DNA from: Lacisediminihabitans sp040549525 | Lineage (GTDB): Bacteria > Actinomycetota > Actinomycetes > Actinomycetales > Microbacteriaceae | Assembly (NCBI RefSeq): GCF_040549525.1 | Contig: NZ_JBEPTM010000001.1 | Location: 717,226 to 781,225, forward strand | DNA: 64,000 nt | Direction of reading: 5' to 3' | In this document: positions 11,108 to 18,761 of the stretch, one piece after another | How the letters are laid out: the number at the start of each line of letters is the position of its first letter | Position numbering within the stretch: position 1 is the first letter of the stretch | Made by a program: the position numbers and the translations under genes | Notes under the pieces: model-generated | Seen by the model: only the letters and a program-made list of their open reading frames with translations | Told to the model about the DNA's origin: nothing | Database searches by the model: none

Positions 11108-11356
11108 CTAGGAAGCGCGGCGGGCGCGAGCAGCGCGGCGCTTGAGAGCGCGACGCTCGTCTTCGCTGAGGCCGCCCCAGACGCCGGAATCCTGGCTGGT
11201 CTCGAGCGCGTACTGGAGGCACATCTCGGTGACGCTGCAGCGTGCGCAAACAGCCTTCGCCTTGTCGATCTGGTCGACCGCCGGACCGGTGTTCCCGACG
11301 GGGAAGAAGAGTTCGGGGTCGGCCGTGAGGCATGCGGCTTTGTCGCGCCAGTCCAT
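11108..11356 (-). CDS. whiB1: WhiB-family iron-sulfur transcription factor WhiB1
   Basis: An 82-residue protein starting MDWRDKAAC. Four cysteines (9, 37, 40, 46) in the WhiB pattern bind a [4Fe-4S] cluster. The G-V-W-G-G turn lies at residues 58-62 and a basic tail at the end (RRALKRRAARARR) contacts DNA. The sequence is close to mycobacterial WhiB1, an essential NO-sensitive partner of the housekeeping sigma factor. The start is chosen because the family begins MDWR and AAGGAG lies about 11 bases upstream. It converges with pdtaS. Confidence 0.95.
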   Translation of the reverse strand: MDWRDKAACLTADPELFFPVGNTGPAVDQIDKAKAVCARCSVTEMCLQYALETSQDSGVWGGLSEDERRALKRRAARARRAS

Positions 11357-11541
11357 CTGGGGGTGCTCCTTTTGTTGCGAACGCAGGGCCATAGAGCCCT
11401 GAGCAGGGTCATAGACCCAACCTTGGGGAAAGATTTCCGGGGGTTTTGGTGGATGCTCACGGCCCTGTGAGTGCAAATCAACCTCACATAGAATCTCATA
11501 CTGGTTGTAGCAAATCAATAGTCGGACGGGGTTCCACAGCT

Positions 11542-11958
11542 ATGAGTGAACCGAGAGTCTCGCGCCGGCCGGCGCTTCTGCTCCTGTTGGCGTTCCTGTT
11601 GGCGCTCGAATGCGCGGCCCTCGTCGCGGTCGCGTGTTACCTCGTCATCGAGTTGCTCGTGGCCCGTCCGGACTCGATCGCGACCGCGATCGCCCTGCTC
11701 CTGTTAGACGTGTTGGCGGCAATCTGGGTGGGCACGATGGCCGTTCACGCTCTGCGCGGACGGTCCTGGATCCGTAGCGGCGCGATGACCTGGCAGATCC
11801 TCCAGATCGCCGTGGGGATCGGCAGTTTCCCAGCGCCGTTCTCCCGTCCGGACATCGGGTGGCTGCTCATCCTGCCGGCCGCGGGCGTGATCATCCTGCT
11901 CTTCACCCCGTCGGTGATCGCCGCGACGCGTCGTCGGGACGAGGCCCCGGTCGAATAG
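11542..11958 (+). CDS. Small integral membrane protein
   Basis: A 138-residue protein with about four hydrophobic segments (near residues 9-35, 42-65, 77-92 and 99-124) and a short basic then acidic tail (RRRDEAPVE). The ATG at 11542 is preferred over upstream codons because the hydrophobic region starts right after it. No Shine-Dalgarno is obvious. Function unknown. Confidence 0.7.
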   Translation: MSEPRVSRRPALLLLLAFLLALECAALVAVACYLVIELLVARPDSIATAIALLLLDVLAAIWVGTMAVHALRGRSWIRSGAMTWQILQIAVGIGSFPAPFSRPDIGWLLILPAAGVIILLFTPSVIAATRRRDEAPVE

Positions 11959-11985
11959 CCGGGATCGATCTCGGGCCGCCGGGTC

Positions 11986-12465
11986 TCAGCCGTCGATTCC
12001 CAGCTTCTTACGCAGCGAGGCGACGTGCCCGGTGGCCTTCACGTTGTAGAGCGGAAGGGTGATGGCACCGGCCTCGTCCACAGCGAAGGTGGACCGGATG
12101 GTGCCGGTGACGGTCTTGCCGTAGAGGGACTTCTCTCCGTACGCGCCATACGCGTTGTGCACGGCGAGGTCGGGGTCGCTGAGCAGCGGGAAATTGAGTC
12201 CCTGCTCGGTCTGGAATTTCTTGAGGGCCGGTGCGGCATCCTTCGAGATCCCGAGCACCGTGTAGCCGGCCGACTTGAGCGAGTTGATGTTGTCGCGGAA
12301 GTCGCAGGCCTCAGTCGTGCAACCGGGAGTGGATGCGGCGGGGTAGAAGTACACGATGACCTTGTCGCCGGCGTAGTCGCTCAGCGAGACGGGGGATCCG
12401 TCCTGGTCGGTGAGGGTGAATGCGGGGGCGGCCTGGCCGGCCTCGAGCCTGGTTGATGTCGTCAC
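11986..12465 (-). CDS. bcp: Thioredoxin-dependent thiol peroxidase (Bcp/PrxQ)
   Basis: A 159-residue peroxiredoxin that reduces hydrogen and alkyl peroxides using thioredoxin. The peroxidatic Cys49 lies in STPGCTTEAC, with the resolving Cys54 five residues later, as in the Bcp/PrxQ class. The opening block L-x-x-G-x-x-A-P-x-F-T-L is also typical. A GTG start at 12465 has AAGGAG upstream on the minus strand. It is the last protein gene before the tRNA integration site. Confidence 0.95.
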   Translation of the reverse strand: MTTSTRLEAGQAAPAFTLTDQDGSPVSLSDYAGDKVIVYFYPAASTPGCTTEACDFRDNINSLKSAGYTVLGISKDAAPALKKFQTEQGLNFPLLSDPDLAVHNAYGAYGEKSLYGKTVTGTIRSTFAVDEAGAITLPLYNVKATGHVASLRKKLGIDG

Positions 12466-12599
12466 GCTGTGCTCCTTCGACTGCGGTGATTGCTGTGCCC
12501 AATCCTACGGATCCGCCGTCTGCCGAGGACGGTTCGCGACACCTCCCCGGCGATGCTAATGTTGTCCCTTGGTTCTCCCGTTTGCGGTGAGCGCCGAAC

Positions 12600-12672
<73 letters not shown>

Positions 12673-12874
12673 CAAAATACGGGTCTTACCCCAGCAAACA
12701 AAGGTGTACGGACTTTGTTCATGTCATCTGAGATCATCCGAAATCACCGTGGATCACCCCAATTTCCGTTGACTAAGCGTTGAGTCGGCGGGCGCTCAAC
12801 GTTTATCACGAAAGCCTCTCGGCAGGGAAAGCCCTGATGCCAGACGAAGCAACGGGGCTTCCGGTCCCGAACGT
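12673..12874. other. Probable left attachment region (attL) of the integrated element
   Basis: These 202 bp lie between the tRNA 3' end and the integrase stop. They hold an inverted repeat AACAAAG...CTTTGTT near 12698-12720, short direct repeats of GATCAYCC type near 12733-12760 that could be integrase arm sites, and CGTTGAG (12778-12784) mirrored by CTCAACG (12795-12801). No matching tRNA 3' copy (attR) was seen in the window. Confidence 0.45.
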
Positions 12875-14116
12875 CTAGTTGTCTGCGCGGCCAAACTTTC
12901 GGCTAATCTCGCGGACGTCTGGAGTAGTGGTCTCACGGGCTATGTAGCCGCGGATGGTTGTTGAGAGCTCGCCGTGCGCCAGAACCTTCTGTGCGACCTC
13001 AACCCCGAGCACGCGCTCAACCTCGGTGGCTAGCGAACGCCGCATGGTGTGTGTGCTCACAAAGTCGAGGGCTGTTTCGCCTGTGACTCGCCGCAGAACC
13101 CTGCGCATGTTGTTCAAGCTGACCGGCCCGCGAGTTCCGCGTGCCCAGAAGAGTAATCCGTTCTGACCCAGATCGCCTAGCCGCCTCTTCAGGATCGCCG
13201 ATCCGAACTCATCGACGGCTACCAAGCGGCGGTCTTTCGTCTTGGTATGGGGCTGAATAACCTGTCCACCCGGATGCTCCCAATGTCCTGGACCGATCTT
13301 CTGCCCAGTGCCCTCTTGGTAGACGTTCGCTCGATGAATTTTGACTCGTACCGGATCTTCCCAGATGATGTCTTCCTCGTGGATCGCCGTGATTTCCGAA
13401 ATTCGAAGCCCCGTCGCTAGCCCGAGTAGAAGCGCGTCTCGAAGATCGTCTAGCCCTTTCCTGACCACAGGTCCCGGCCTCGAGGCCGCTCGCGCCGCGT
13501 CGATGAGATCGAAAAGCCCGATGGCATCTTCGGGTGTCAGCGCCCGTGGCTCTTTCTTGTTGGGATCTTTCAGATCCAGGGCCGCGCCGTGCGCATGATT
13601 TGTATTTACCGCATCGTGGATTAGAGCGAAGCGCATCATTCCGTTGCAAACGGCTCGCATAATCTTGGCCTCTGAAGGCGAGCGTTTCGCTTCTATGGTG
13701 ATGGCAGCGGTGAACTTTCCGCTTGAAAGCTCTCGGAGCCGGAGACCGCCCAGTGCTGGCACTATCTTCAGCTCGACCGTCCGCCGATAGCGAGTTTTCG
13801 TGCCAGAAGCGGCGTTGCTCGAATCTAGGCTGGCCAGATAATGAGCCGCGAGATGTTTCATTGTGGACTCCGAATTTAAGACATCGCTACCTGCCGCGGC
13901 GCCCCCGGCAGTTCGGGCTCTTAGCTTTTCGGATAACGCAGCCTCTGCTTTTGGCCCAGTGTTCCCACTGGCTGTCACTTGGCGTCTAGCCCCCGTGTGT
14001 TTGTCACGATAGGTCGCTAGGGCTCGGTATGCTCCCGCCTTTGGAAACTTGGCAGGGTCAGGCGAAATCGAGATACTGCCCCACGCACCGAGCGCCAGTC
14101 CGGGCCGTCCGACCAA
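12875..14116 (-). CDS. int: Tyrosine site-specific integrase
   Basis: A 413-residue phage-type integrase. The N-terminal part holds an arm-binding and core-binding region (SAM-like, about 85-180). The catalytic domain has Arg in LATGLRISEI (near 238), H356-x-x-R359, H381 in LAHGE and the nucleophile Tyr391 in RGYI. The set is complete, so it is probably active. The start is TTG at 14116, immediately after the xis stop codon TAG; the first residues (VGRPGLALGAWGSI) match the family's usual N-terminus. It is translationally coupled to the excisionase. Confidence 0.94.
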   Translation of the reverse strand: MVGRPGLALGAWGSISISPDPAKFPKAGAYRALATYRDKHTGARRQVTASGNTGPKAEAALSEKLRARTAGGAAAGSDVLNSESTMKHLAAHYLASLDSSNAASGTKTRYRRTVELKIVPALGGLRLRELSSGKFTAAITIEAKRSPSEAKIMRAVCNGMMRFALIHDAVNTNHAHGAALDLKDPNKKEPRALTPEDAIGLFDLIDAARAASRPGPVVRKGLDDLRDALLLGLATGLRISEITAIHEEDIIWEDPVRVKIHRANVYQEGTGQKIGPGHWEHPGGQVIQPHTKTKDRRLVAVDEFGSAILKRRLGDLGQNGLLFWARGTRGPVSLNNMRRVLRRVTGETALDFVSTHTMRRSLATEVERVLGVEVAQKVLAHGELSTTIRGYIARETTTPDVREISRKFGRADN

Positions 14117-14350
14117 CTAGCTCGCCGCCTTAAATTCGGTGTCCTTCGAGAACCACTCGATGATGTCGTCCGCGTCCCAACGGACCGCCCGGCCCAGTCG
14201 TCTTGGCATCGGAAGTCGCCCCGTTGAAGCCCAGTTGCGAACCGTCCCGATGTGAAGACCTCCCCATTCCGCAATTTGCTCAGCCGACCAAAGAGGTGCG
14301 TAGGAATTGCCGGGCGATACGACGTCGGTTACTGAGGTTGTGGTGGTCAT
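14117..14350 (-). CDS. xis: Excisionase-like HTH protein
   Basis: A 77-residue protein with a winged-helix excisionase domain (LWSAEQIAEWGGLHIGTVRNWASTGRLPMPRRLGRAVRW, then DDIIEWF). It would bend DNA at the attachment site and steer the integrase towards excision. AGGAG precedes the ATG at 14350. It directly precedes int with no gap, and a GCCGCRCAYRTA motif lies 43 bases upstream. The gene name is by role and position. Confidence 0.85.
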   Translation of the reverse strand: MTTTTSVTDVVSPGNSYAPLWSAEQIAEWGGLHIGTVRNWASTGRLPMPRRLGRAVRWDADDIIEWFSKDTEFKAAS

Positions 14351-14392
14351 GAGGCTAGTGCTCCTGAGTGATCTGGGGTGATGTGCACCAGA

Positions 14393-14404
14393 TACATGCG
14401 CGGC
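14393..14404 (-). promoter_or_regulatory. Element motif GCCGCGCATGTA upstream of xis-int
   Basis: This is the copy nearest the integrase of the shared GCCGCRCAYRTA motif. It reads towards xis on the minus strand. Confidence 0.5.
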
Positions 14405-14496
14405 ACCGAAAACCCTCGACCAGAAAAACCGCCCCAAACCACTCCCGAATAGGTCACAAACCCGCTTATTGACACTTGTTTTGAGCGTCTTTCCGC

Positions 14497-15003
14497 TCAC
14501 TGCCGCCCGTGCTCGCGGACCGTGCCAGTCGAGTCGAGTCGACCCGCGGCGAGTAACCCAGTGCCAACCAAGGAGGCAATCAAGCGTCGGTCTGAAGTCA
14601 CATCAACCACGACCACATGGCCGCTCGGTACAGCCGGCAACGCGATCGACCGGATGACTATCAGAGGCACCTCCACAACACGCCACTCACACCCGGCCAA
14701 ATCGATTTCCCCGCGGGCGTGGAGCAGCAATTCGAGCTCTTCGTCGATCAGGCGGTCGTATGAGAATTCACCTCGCTGGATCGCGCGGTTCACCAGTTCG
14801 AGCTGTCGCTCCGCAGCAATCGCCGTACCTAAGGCTTCCCGACTCGCCGCCCGAAGCGGCCCAGTGACCGGCAGCGTGCCATTTGAGCGCCTGTCGATGA
14901 GGGCCGTCACCAGCTCGGCAATGGTGCCGACCCAGATCTCGCCGCCGGTCATTGTCTCGCCGCCGATGGCGTAATGGACTGGTGAGGGTGGGTAGGGGTT
15001 CAT
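14497..15003 (-). CDS. Hypothetical protein of the element
   Basis: A 168-residue acidic soluble protein (YAIGGETMTGGEIWVGTIAELVTALIDRR, later EELELLLHARGEIDL and a beta-rich end). No family is recognised. The ATG at 15003 has AGGA upstream; a GTG at 15036 would add 11 residues. It is divergent from the small gene at 15078. Confidence 0.6.
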   Translation of the reverse strand: MNPYPPSPVHYAIGGETMTGGEIWVGTIAELVTALIDRRSNGTLPVTGPLRAASREALGTAIAAERQLELVNRAIQRGEFSYDRLIDEELELLLHARGEIDLAGCEWRVVEVPLIVIRSIALPAVPSGHVVVVDVTSDRRLIASLVGTGLLAAGRLDSTGTVREHGRQ

Positions 15004-15077
15004 ATTTCCTACATGCGCGGGATGAAGATTCGCCACCAGCGCTTCGCGAATAGAACCGCCTTGCGCATGCTCTTCCT

Positions 15078-15275
15078 ATGACCCTGAATTCGATTCAGCA
15101 AGCGCCCGGGCGGTCCTGCCGCTACGTCCTAGCCGGCCCATTCCGGGACGCGTCCCGCTGGGCGGCCCGCGCCAATTTGAGCCTTCGTGAATGGGTGCTG
15201 ATCGAGACCGACGCTCCGCTGCGGGTATTCGAGCTGGTGATAGACCCAGACCCACCGATAGCGCCCGCTCGCTAA
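15078..15275 (+). CDS. Small hypothetical protein
   Basis: A 65-residue protein (CRYVLAGPFRDASRWAARANL, then REWVLIETDAPLRVFELVIDPDPP). It looks like a real small alpha/beta protein of the kind found beside methyltransferase genes in phages and islands, but I cannot name a family. The Shine-Dalgarno is weak. It lies 17 bp before the methyltransferase. Confidence 0.5.
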   Translation: MTLNSIQQAPGRSCRYVLAGPFRDASRWAARANLSLREWVLIETDAPLRVFELVIDPDPPIAPAR

Positions 15276-15292
15276 ACTGGGCGCTCCGCTGC

Positions 15293-16387
15293 ATGGTTGG
15301 ACCCGGGGGAGCCCACTTGCCCGAATTTGCGCTGATTCACGCCGACATCAACGACGCTCTTCGCGAGATCCCCGATGGGACTTTTGACTCAGTCATCGCC
15401 GATGCACCCTATGGTCTCGCGATCACGAAGAACTCCGGATCGAACTGGGACACCTCCTCGATCGCCTTCGATCCCGCACTCTGGTCACAGCTCCGCCGGG
15501 TCACGAAACCTGGCGGGATCCTCGCTGCCTTCGGTCACCCGCGAACATCGCATCGCCAAATGACAGCACTCGAAGACGCAGGATGGCAGGTCATTGACAC
15601 TATTGCTTGGGTGAAATCCCACGCTTACCAAGCGGGGAATCGCGACCTGGAGAAGGAGCTCCGGAAGACCGGCGCTGAGGCCCTGGCCGATAGCTACACG
15701 GGATTCCGCACGCACCTCTCACCGACATACGAACCGATAACCCTCGCGCGCAACCTGGCCCCACGCGCCAGCCTCGTGCAAGCGATCGCGACCGGTGGCG
15801 CCGGCGGTTTGAACATCGACGCGACTCGCCTGCATGAGAGCGACTGGGCCTTCCGCACCCCGCGCACCACCGTCCCGCCCACCGCCGAGAACCGCGCTCG
15901 TCGGCCGGGTCGAGTATCGGATCGTTCCTCGTGGTCCATAGCGAACCGCGATGCGCTCAGCGTCCCGCACGGAAGCGGCCGGCTTCCCGGCAATCTGCTC
16001 TTAGAGCACTCCGAGGACTGCGTGGAAACGGCGTGTGCCCATGGATGCATAGTTGCTGAGATCGATTCGCAAGGCAGGACGAAATACGCCTCGGGCAAGG
16101 AGCCGGCTTCACGGTTCTTCACTCGGCTGCGCTACTCGCCGCGGGCCCGCTCTTCGGCCGGACAGCGCCTAGCGGAAGCGCCGCACCCGACCGAGAAACC
16201 CCAGCAGCTGCTGGAATGGCTCGCAGCGCTGGTGGTGAAGCCTGGATCGACGGTGCTCGATGCGTTTGCCGGGTCGGGTGCCGTTTCGGAAGCGGCTCTT
16301 AGAGCGGGCGCTGGTGCGGTTACTGCGGTTGATCGGGAGGCGGCTTACGTCGCGATGATTCGGGTGCGGATTGAGGAGATGGGCTAG
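15293..16387 (+). CDS. DNA methyltransferase (N4/N6, beta-class)
   Basis: A protein of about 364 residues. The catalytic motif IV appears first as DAPYG (SVIADAPYGLAI), in place of the usual DPPY/NPPY. A long target-recognition region follows, then the S-adenosylmethionine motif FAGSG (VLDAFAGSGAVSEAALRAG) near the C-terminus. The order IV-TRD-I defines the beta class. No cognate endonuclease is adjacent, so it may be an orphan or anti-restriction methylase. The ATG at 15293 lacks a Shine-Dalgarno; TTG at 15317 has GGGGGAG ahead and may be the true start. Confidence 0.85.
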   Translation: MVGPGGAHLPEFALIHADINDALREIPDGTFDSVIADAPYGLAITKNSGSNWDTSSIAFDPALWSQLRRVTKPGGILAAFGHPRTSHRQMTALEDAGWQVIDTIAWVKSHAYQAGNRDLEKELRKTGAEALADSYTGFRTHLSPTYEPITLARNLAPRASLVQAIATGGAGGLNIDATRLHESDWAFRTPRTTVPPTAENRARRPGRVSDRSSWSIANRDALSVPHGSGRLPGNLLLEHSEDCVETACAHGCIVAEIDSQGRTKYASGKEPASRFFTRLRYSPRARSSAGQRLAEAPHPTEKPQQLLEWLAALVVKPGSTVLDAFAGSGAVSEAALRAGAGAVTAVDREAAYVAMIRVRIEEMG

Positions 16388-16408
16388 GCGAGATGCCTAC
16401 GGAATCGG

Positions 16409-17839
16409 CTAGTCCAGGTCGAGAAGTGTGGGCGCTTCCGTGACGATCTCCGCGGGGAGCGCGAGGAACTCGGCGAGCGCGGTCCGGTCAGCCGGCTGTA
16501 GGTCGACGAGTGCCTGAACTGAGATTGAAGCGAAGTCCCCAAGCGGCGGCGTGCTGCTCGTTACGGCTATTGCCGTGGATCTCTCAAAGTCGATGTTGAC
16601 GTGTGTGCCGCTACCTAGTGAAGCGCGCGCTCGGGCTATTTTCGCTTCCAGAGAGAACTCACGGGCGAGCTTTTCCGTGCGGCGATCGCGGACGACGTCA
16701 TCTGCCGAGAACACGACTCGGCTGCTTCCGTCTGCGGCTGTGATCTCCTGGACGCTGAATCCTTCTCCTCGTTCGACGAGGGTCTCCGGGGAGATCCCAT
16801 CGCGGGGATTTGCATGAGCTAGCCGCTCGACGCGGTTCTTTTTTCGAGCGAAGTGGGCGGAGTAGTGGGGTCCATCGAGGCGAAGTAGATCGTCTTCCAG
16901 CACCCATTCGAGCGCTGGCGCACCGGGAGGGGTGATCTTGCCCAGCTCCGATCGGATCCAGGCCACTTTGACAAGAAAGCGGTCGGTATTTGCTCGAACG
17001 AGGCGCGACAGGTTGCTGGGGAATTTCACCGATCCGAGCTCGATGACGTCGCGGAGCGCTATATCTTTACCGAGGTTCCTCCAGAACTGGAGGTCGTCGA
17101 TCTCCACGGTGTCGAGGAGTAGCTGGAGCTCCTTCGGACCGATGCGATTCTTAGGGCTGAAGGTGCCCGGGAAGTCGCTGCCTGAGGCACCGCTGCCGAG
17201 CCACAGAGATTGGAGCAGGTACTCGAGCGCGTTGGCCTGAATCGGCGCGAAATCAGATTCACTAACCGATGCGGCGGCCCCTGTTTCTTGTGCGTCTGCG
17301 CGGGTGGCTCCCTGGATTCCGCTGTGCAGGGTTGTTGCAACTGCTTCGGCCTTTTCGGTGTCGAAGAGGCCGCGGCCGCCCTTTGCTACGGCGGTCGGGA
17401 CGAGAGCGTCGAACTTCTCGACTCGCGCAGACGCCTCGAGGGCCTCGAAACCTCCAGGATCGAGCACGAGCGTGTCCCGCTCGCGGGAGACGCCCGACAA
17501 CTGCGCCGACTCCTCGCGCTGCGCCATCGAACCGAGGCCGACGACCACAGATCCCGTCGGAAGGTCCTCCTGCACATTGGCGGAGATGACGTTGAGGTTA
17601 TCGGCGAATCGCAGGAACACCTGGCGGCTCGGCTCCGTTCCGTTTGGCCACGAGAGGGTCAGGTCAGGCGCAAAGGAGTGGTTGAAGAAGTCGGTAGTCC
17701 GAATTGCGGCACCCGATTTCAATCCGCGGAAATGGGATGTAATCACGTTCTTTACCCCGGAGATGGTGTCAAATGACGTTGCTCCGGCGAGCGCCAAGGA
17801 GAGAGCGCCTTGCAGCGTCTCGTTGACCTCAGTGCTCAT
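16409..17839 (-). CDS. Unknown protein paired with a PD-(D/E)XK-like nuclease
   Basis: A 476-residue soluble protein with no family I recognise. The N-terminal part (SFAPDLTLSWPNG...RQVFLRFADN) faintly resembles a PD-(D/E)XK core lacking its acidic-lysine pair. The middle is Ala/Ser/Glu-rich and the C-terminal half helical and charged (RRTEKLAREFSLEAKIARARA). The ATG at 17839 overlaps the previous gene's stop as ATGA, so the two are translationally coupled. It is the second gene of a unit divergent from the Type ISP enzyme. A defence or regulatory role is inferred from context only. Confidence 0.7.
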   Translation of the reverse strand: MSTEVNETLQGALSLALAGATSFDTISGVKNVITSHFRGLKSGAAIRTTDFFNHSFAPDLTLSWPNGTEPSRQVFLRFADNLNVISANVQEDLPTGSVVVGLGSMAQREESAQLSGVSRERDTLVLDPGGFEALEASARVEKFDALVPTAVAKGGRGLFDTEKAEAVATTLHSGIQGATRADAQETGAAASVSESDFAPIQANALEYLLQSLWLGSGASGSDFPGTFSPKNRIGPKELQLLLDTVEIDDLQFWRNLGKDIALRDVIELGSVKFPSNLSRLVRANTDRFLVKVAWIRSELGKITPPGAPALEWVLEDDLLRLDGPHYSAHFARKKNRVERLAHANPRDGISPETLVERGEGFSVQEITAADGSSRVVFSADDVVRDRRTEKLAREFSLEAKIARARASLGSGTHVNIDFERSTAIAVTSSTPPLGDFASISVQALVDLQPADRTALAEFLALPAEIVTEAPTLLDLD

Positions 17840-18429
17840 CTCATGCCCCGATCCATCTGGGCGGCGATAACCGCTTTGCGATCCTCGAGCGAGAGCATCA
17901 AAAGCTCGTGGCGAGACGAAAGTACGAGTAGCCACAGACTTTCTGCCACAGCCTCGCAGGTACCGGCGGGAATGTGAGCCTCGGCTTGCTCCGGATCAAC
18001 GCCGAGCGTCTGCTTGCTGTACTTGATCACCGCCGAGCGTACTTCGTCGGCCGTGGTCAGCTTGGCCCAGGAGTCGACGAGGAAAGGGTTCCAAGTGATC
18101 CACATGAATTGGTCGGCCATGCTCGGATTGAGTTGGCGAGCTCGATAGCAGCCGGCCAGGTATTCGCGGTACATCTCCGGCTGTCCGCCGATGGTCTTGT
18201 AATTCTTGACCTCGCCCAGAAACGTCCGATTTGCGAGGTCACCTCCGCGGAAGAGCCCACCGATATCGAAGGCGTAATCCCGGCCGTCGGCCCACTTGAA
18301 GGACAACCTCGGCCGAGCTGCCTCGTTCGGGAAGATCCAATGAACGTCGGCCCTGGTGGTTGCATCGAGCCACCGCTTCGCGTTTTGCACGCCTTCAACG
18401 CCGGCAGCGTGCATTTCCTCACCGAACAT
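17836..18429 (-). CDS. PD-(D/E)XK-like nuclease, first gene of a two-gene unit
   Basis: A 197-residue protein. A likely nuclease core has Asp55 in YAFDIGG followed by Glu73-Val-Lys75 in FLGEVKNY, the D-(E)xK pattern of restriction-like endonucleases; Glu13 may also contribute. The rest is helical (EMYREYLAGCYRARQL; QFMWITWNPF). It overlaps the 476-residue gene by ATGA. The unit faces away from the Type ISP gene across 332 bp. Whether it cuts DNA or only binds it cannot be judged from sequence alone. Confidence 0.7.
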   Translation of the reverse strand: MFGEEMHAAGVEGVQNAKRWLDATTRADVHWIFPNEAARPRLSFKWADGRDYAFDIGGLFRGGDLANRTFLGEVKNYKTIGGQPEMYREYLAGCYRARQLNPSMADQFMWITWNPFLVDSWAKLTTADEVRSAVIKYSKQTLGVDPEQAEAHIPAGTCEAVAESLWLLVLSSRHELLMLSLEDRKAVIAAQMDRGMR

Positions 18430-18761
18430 GGCATGAGCTTATAGATAAACCGTCAGGTTCAGCGCCCCCCGAAACAAGGCTCATGCCCCGTGAGAAGTGC
18501 TCCGACCCTCACAACGAGACGCGAACCTAGATTCGATCCGCGATGCAACGCAAATCCAGGATTCCCCGACCCGTTGCTCGCTAGGGTGGGGCGCACGATG
18601 CCAAAAGCGCACAAGGTCGCCGCCGATAGCAACCCTGGACCTCGCGGCGCCATGACGCGTGCTACCGACGCAGCGGCTCGCCCCACCTCGCCTGCAATAG
18701 TCTGGCGAGTGATTGTCGGCTGATGCTGCAGTCGGTCGGGCCGCAGCAACACGGGGACTCA
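18430..18761. other. Divergent intergenic region, no gene supported
   Basis: 332 bp between divergent start codons at 18429 and 18762. It should carry the promoters of both units. GGGGA lies six bases before the ATG at 18762. I see no convincing operator or RNA structure. Confidence 0.4.
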
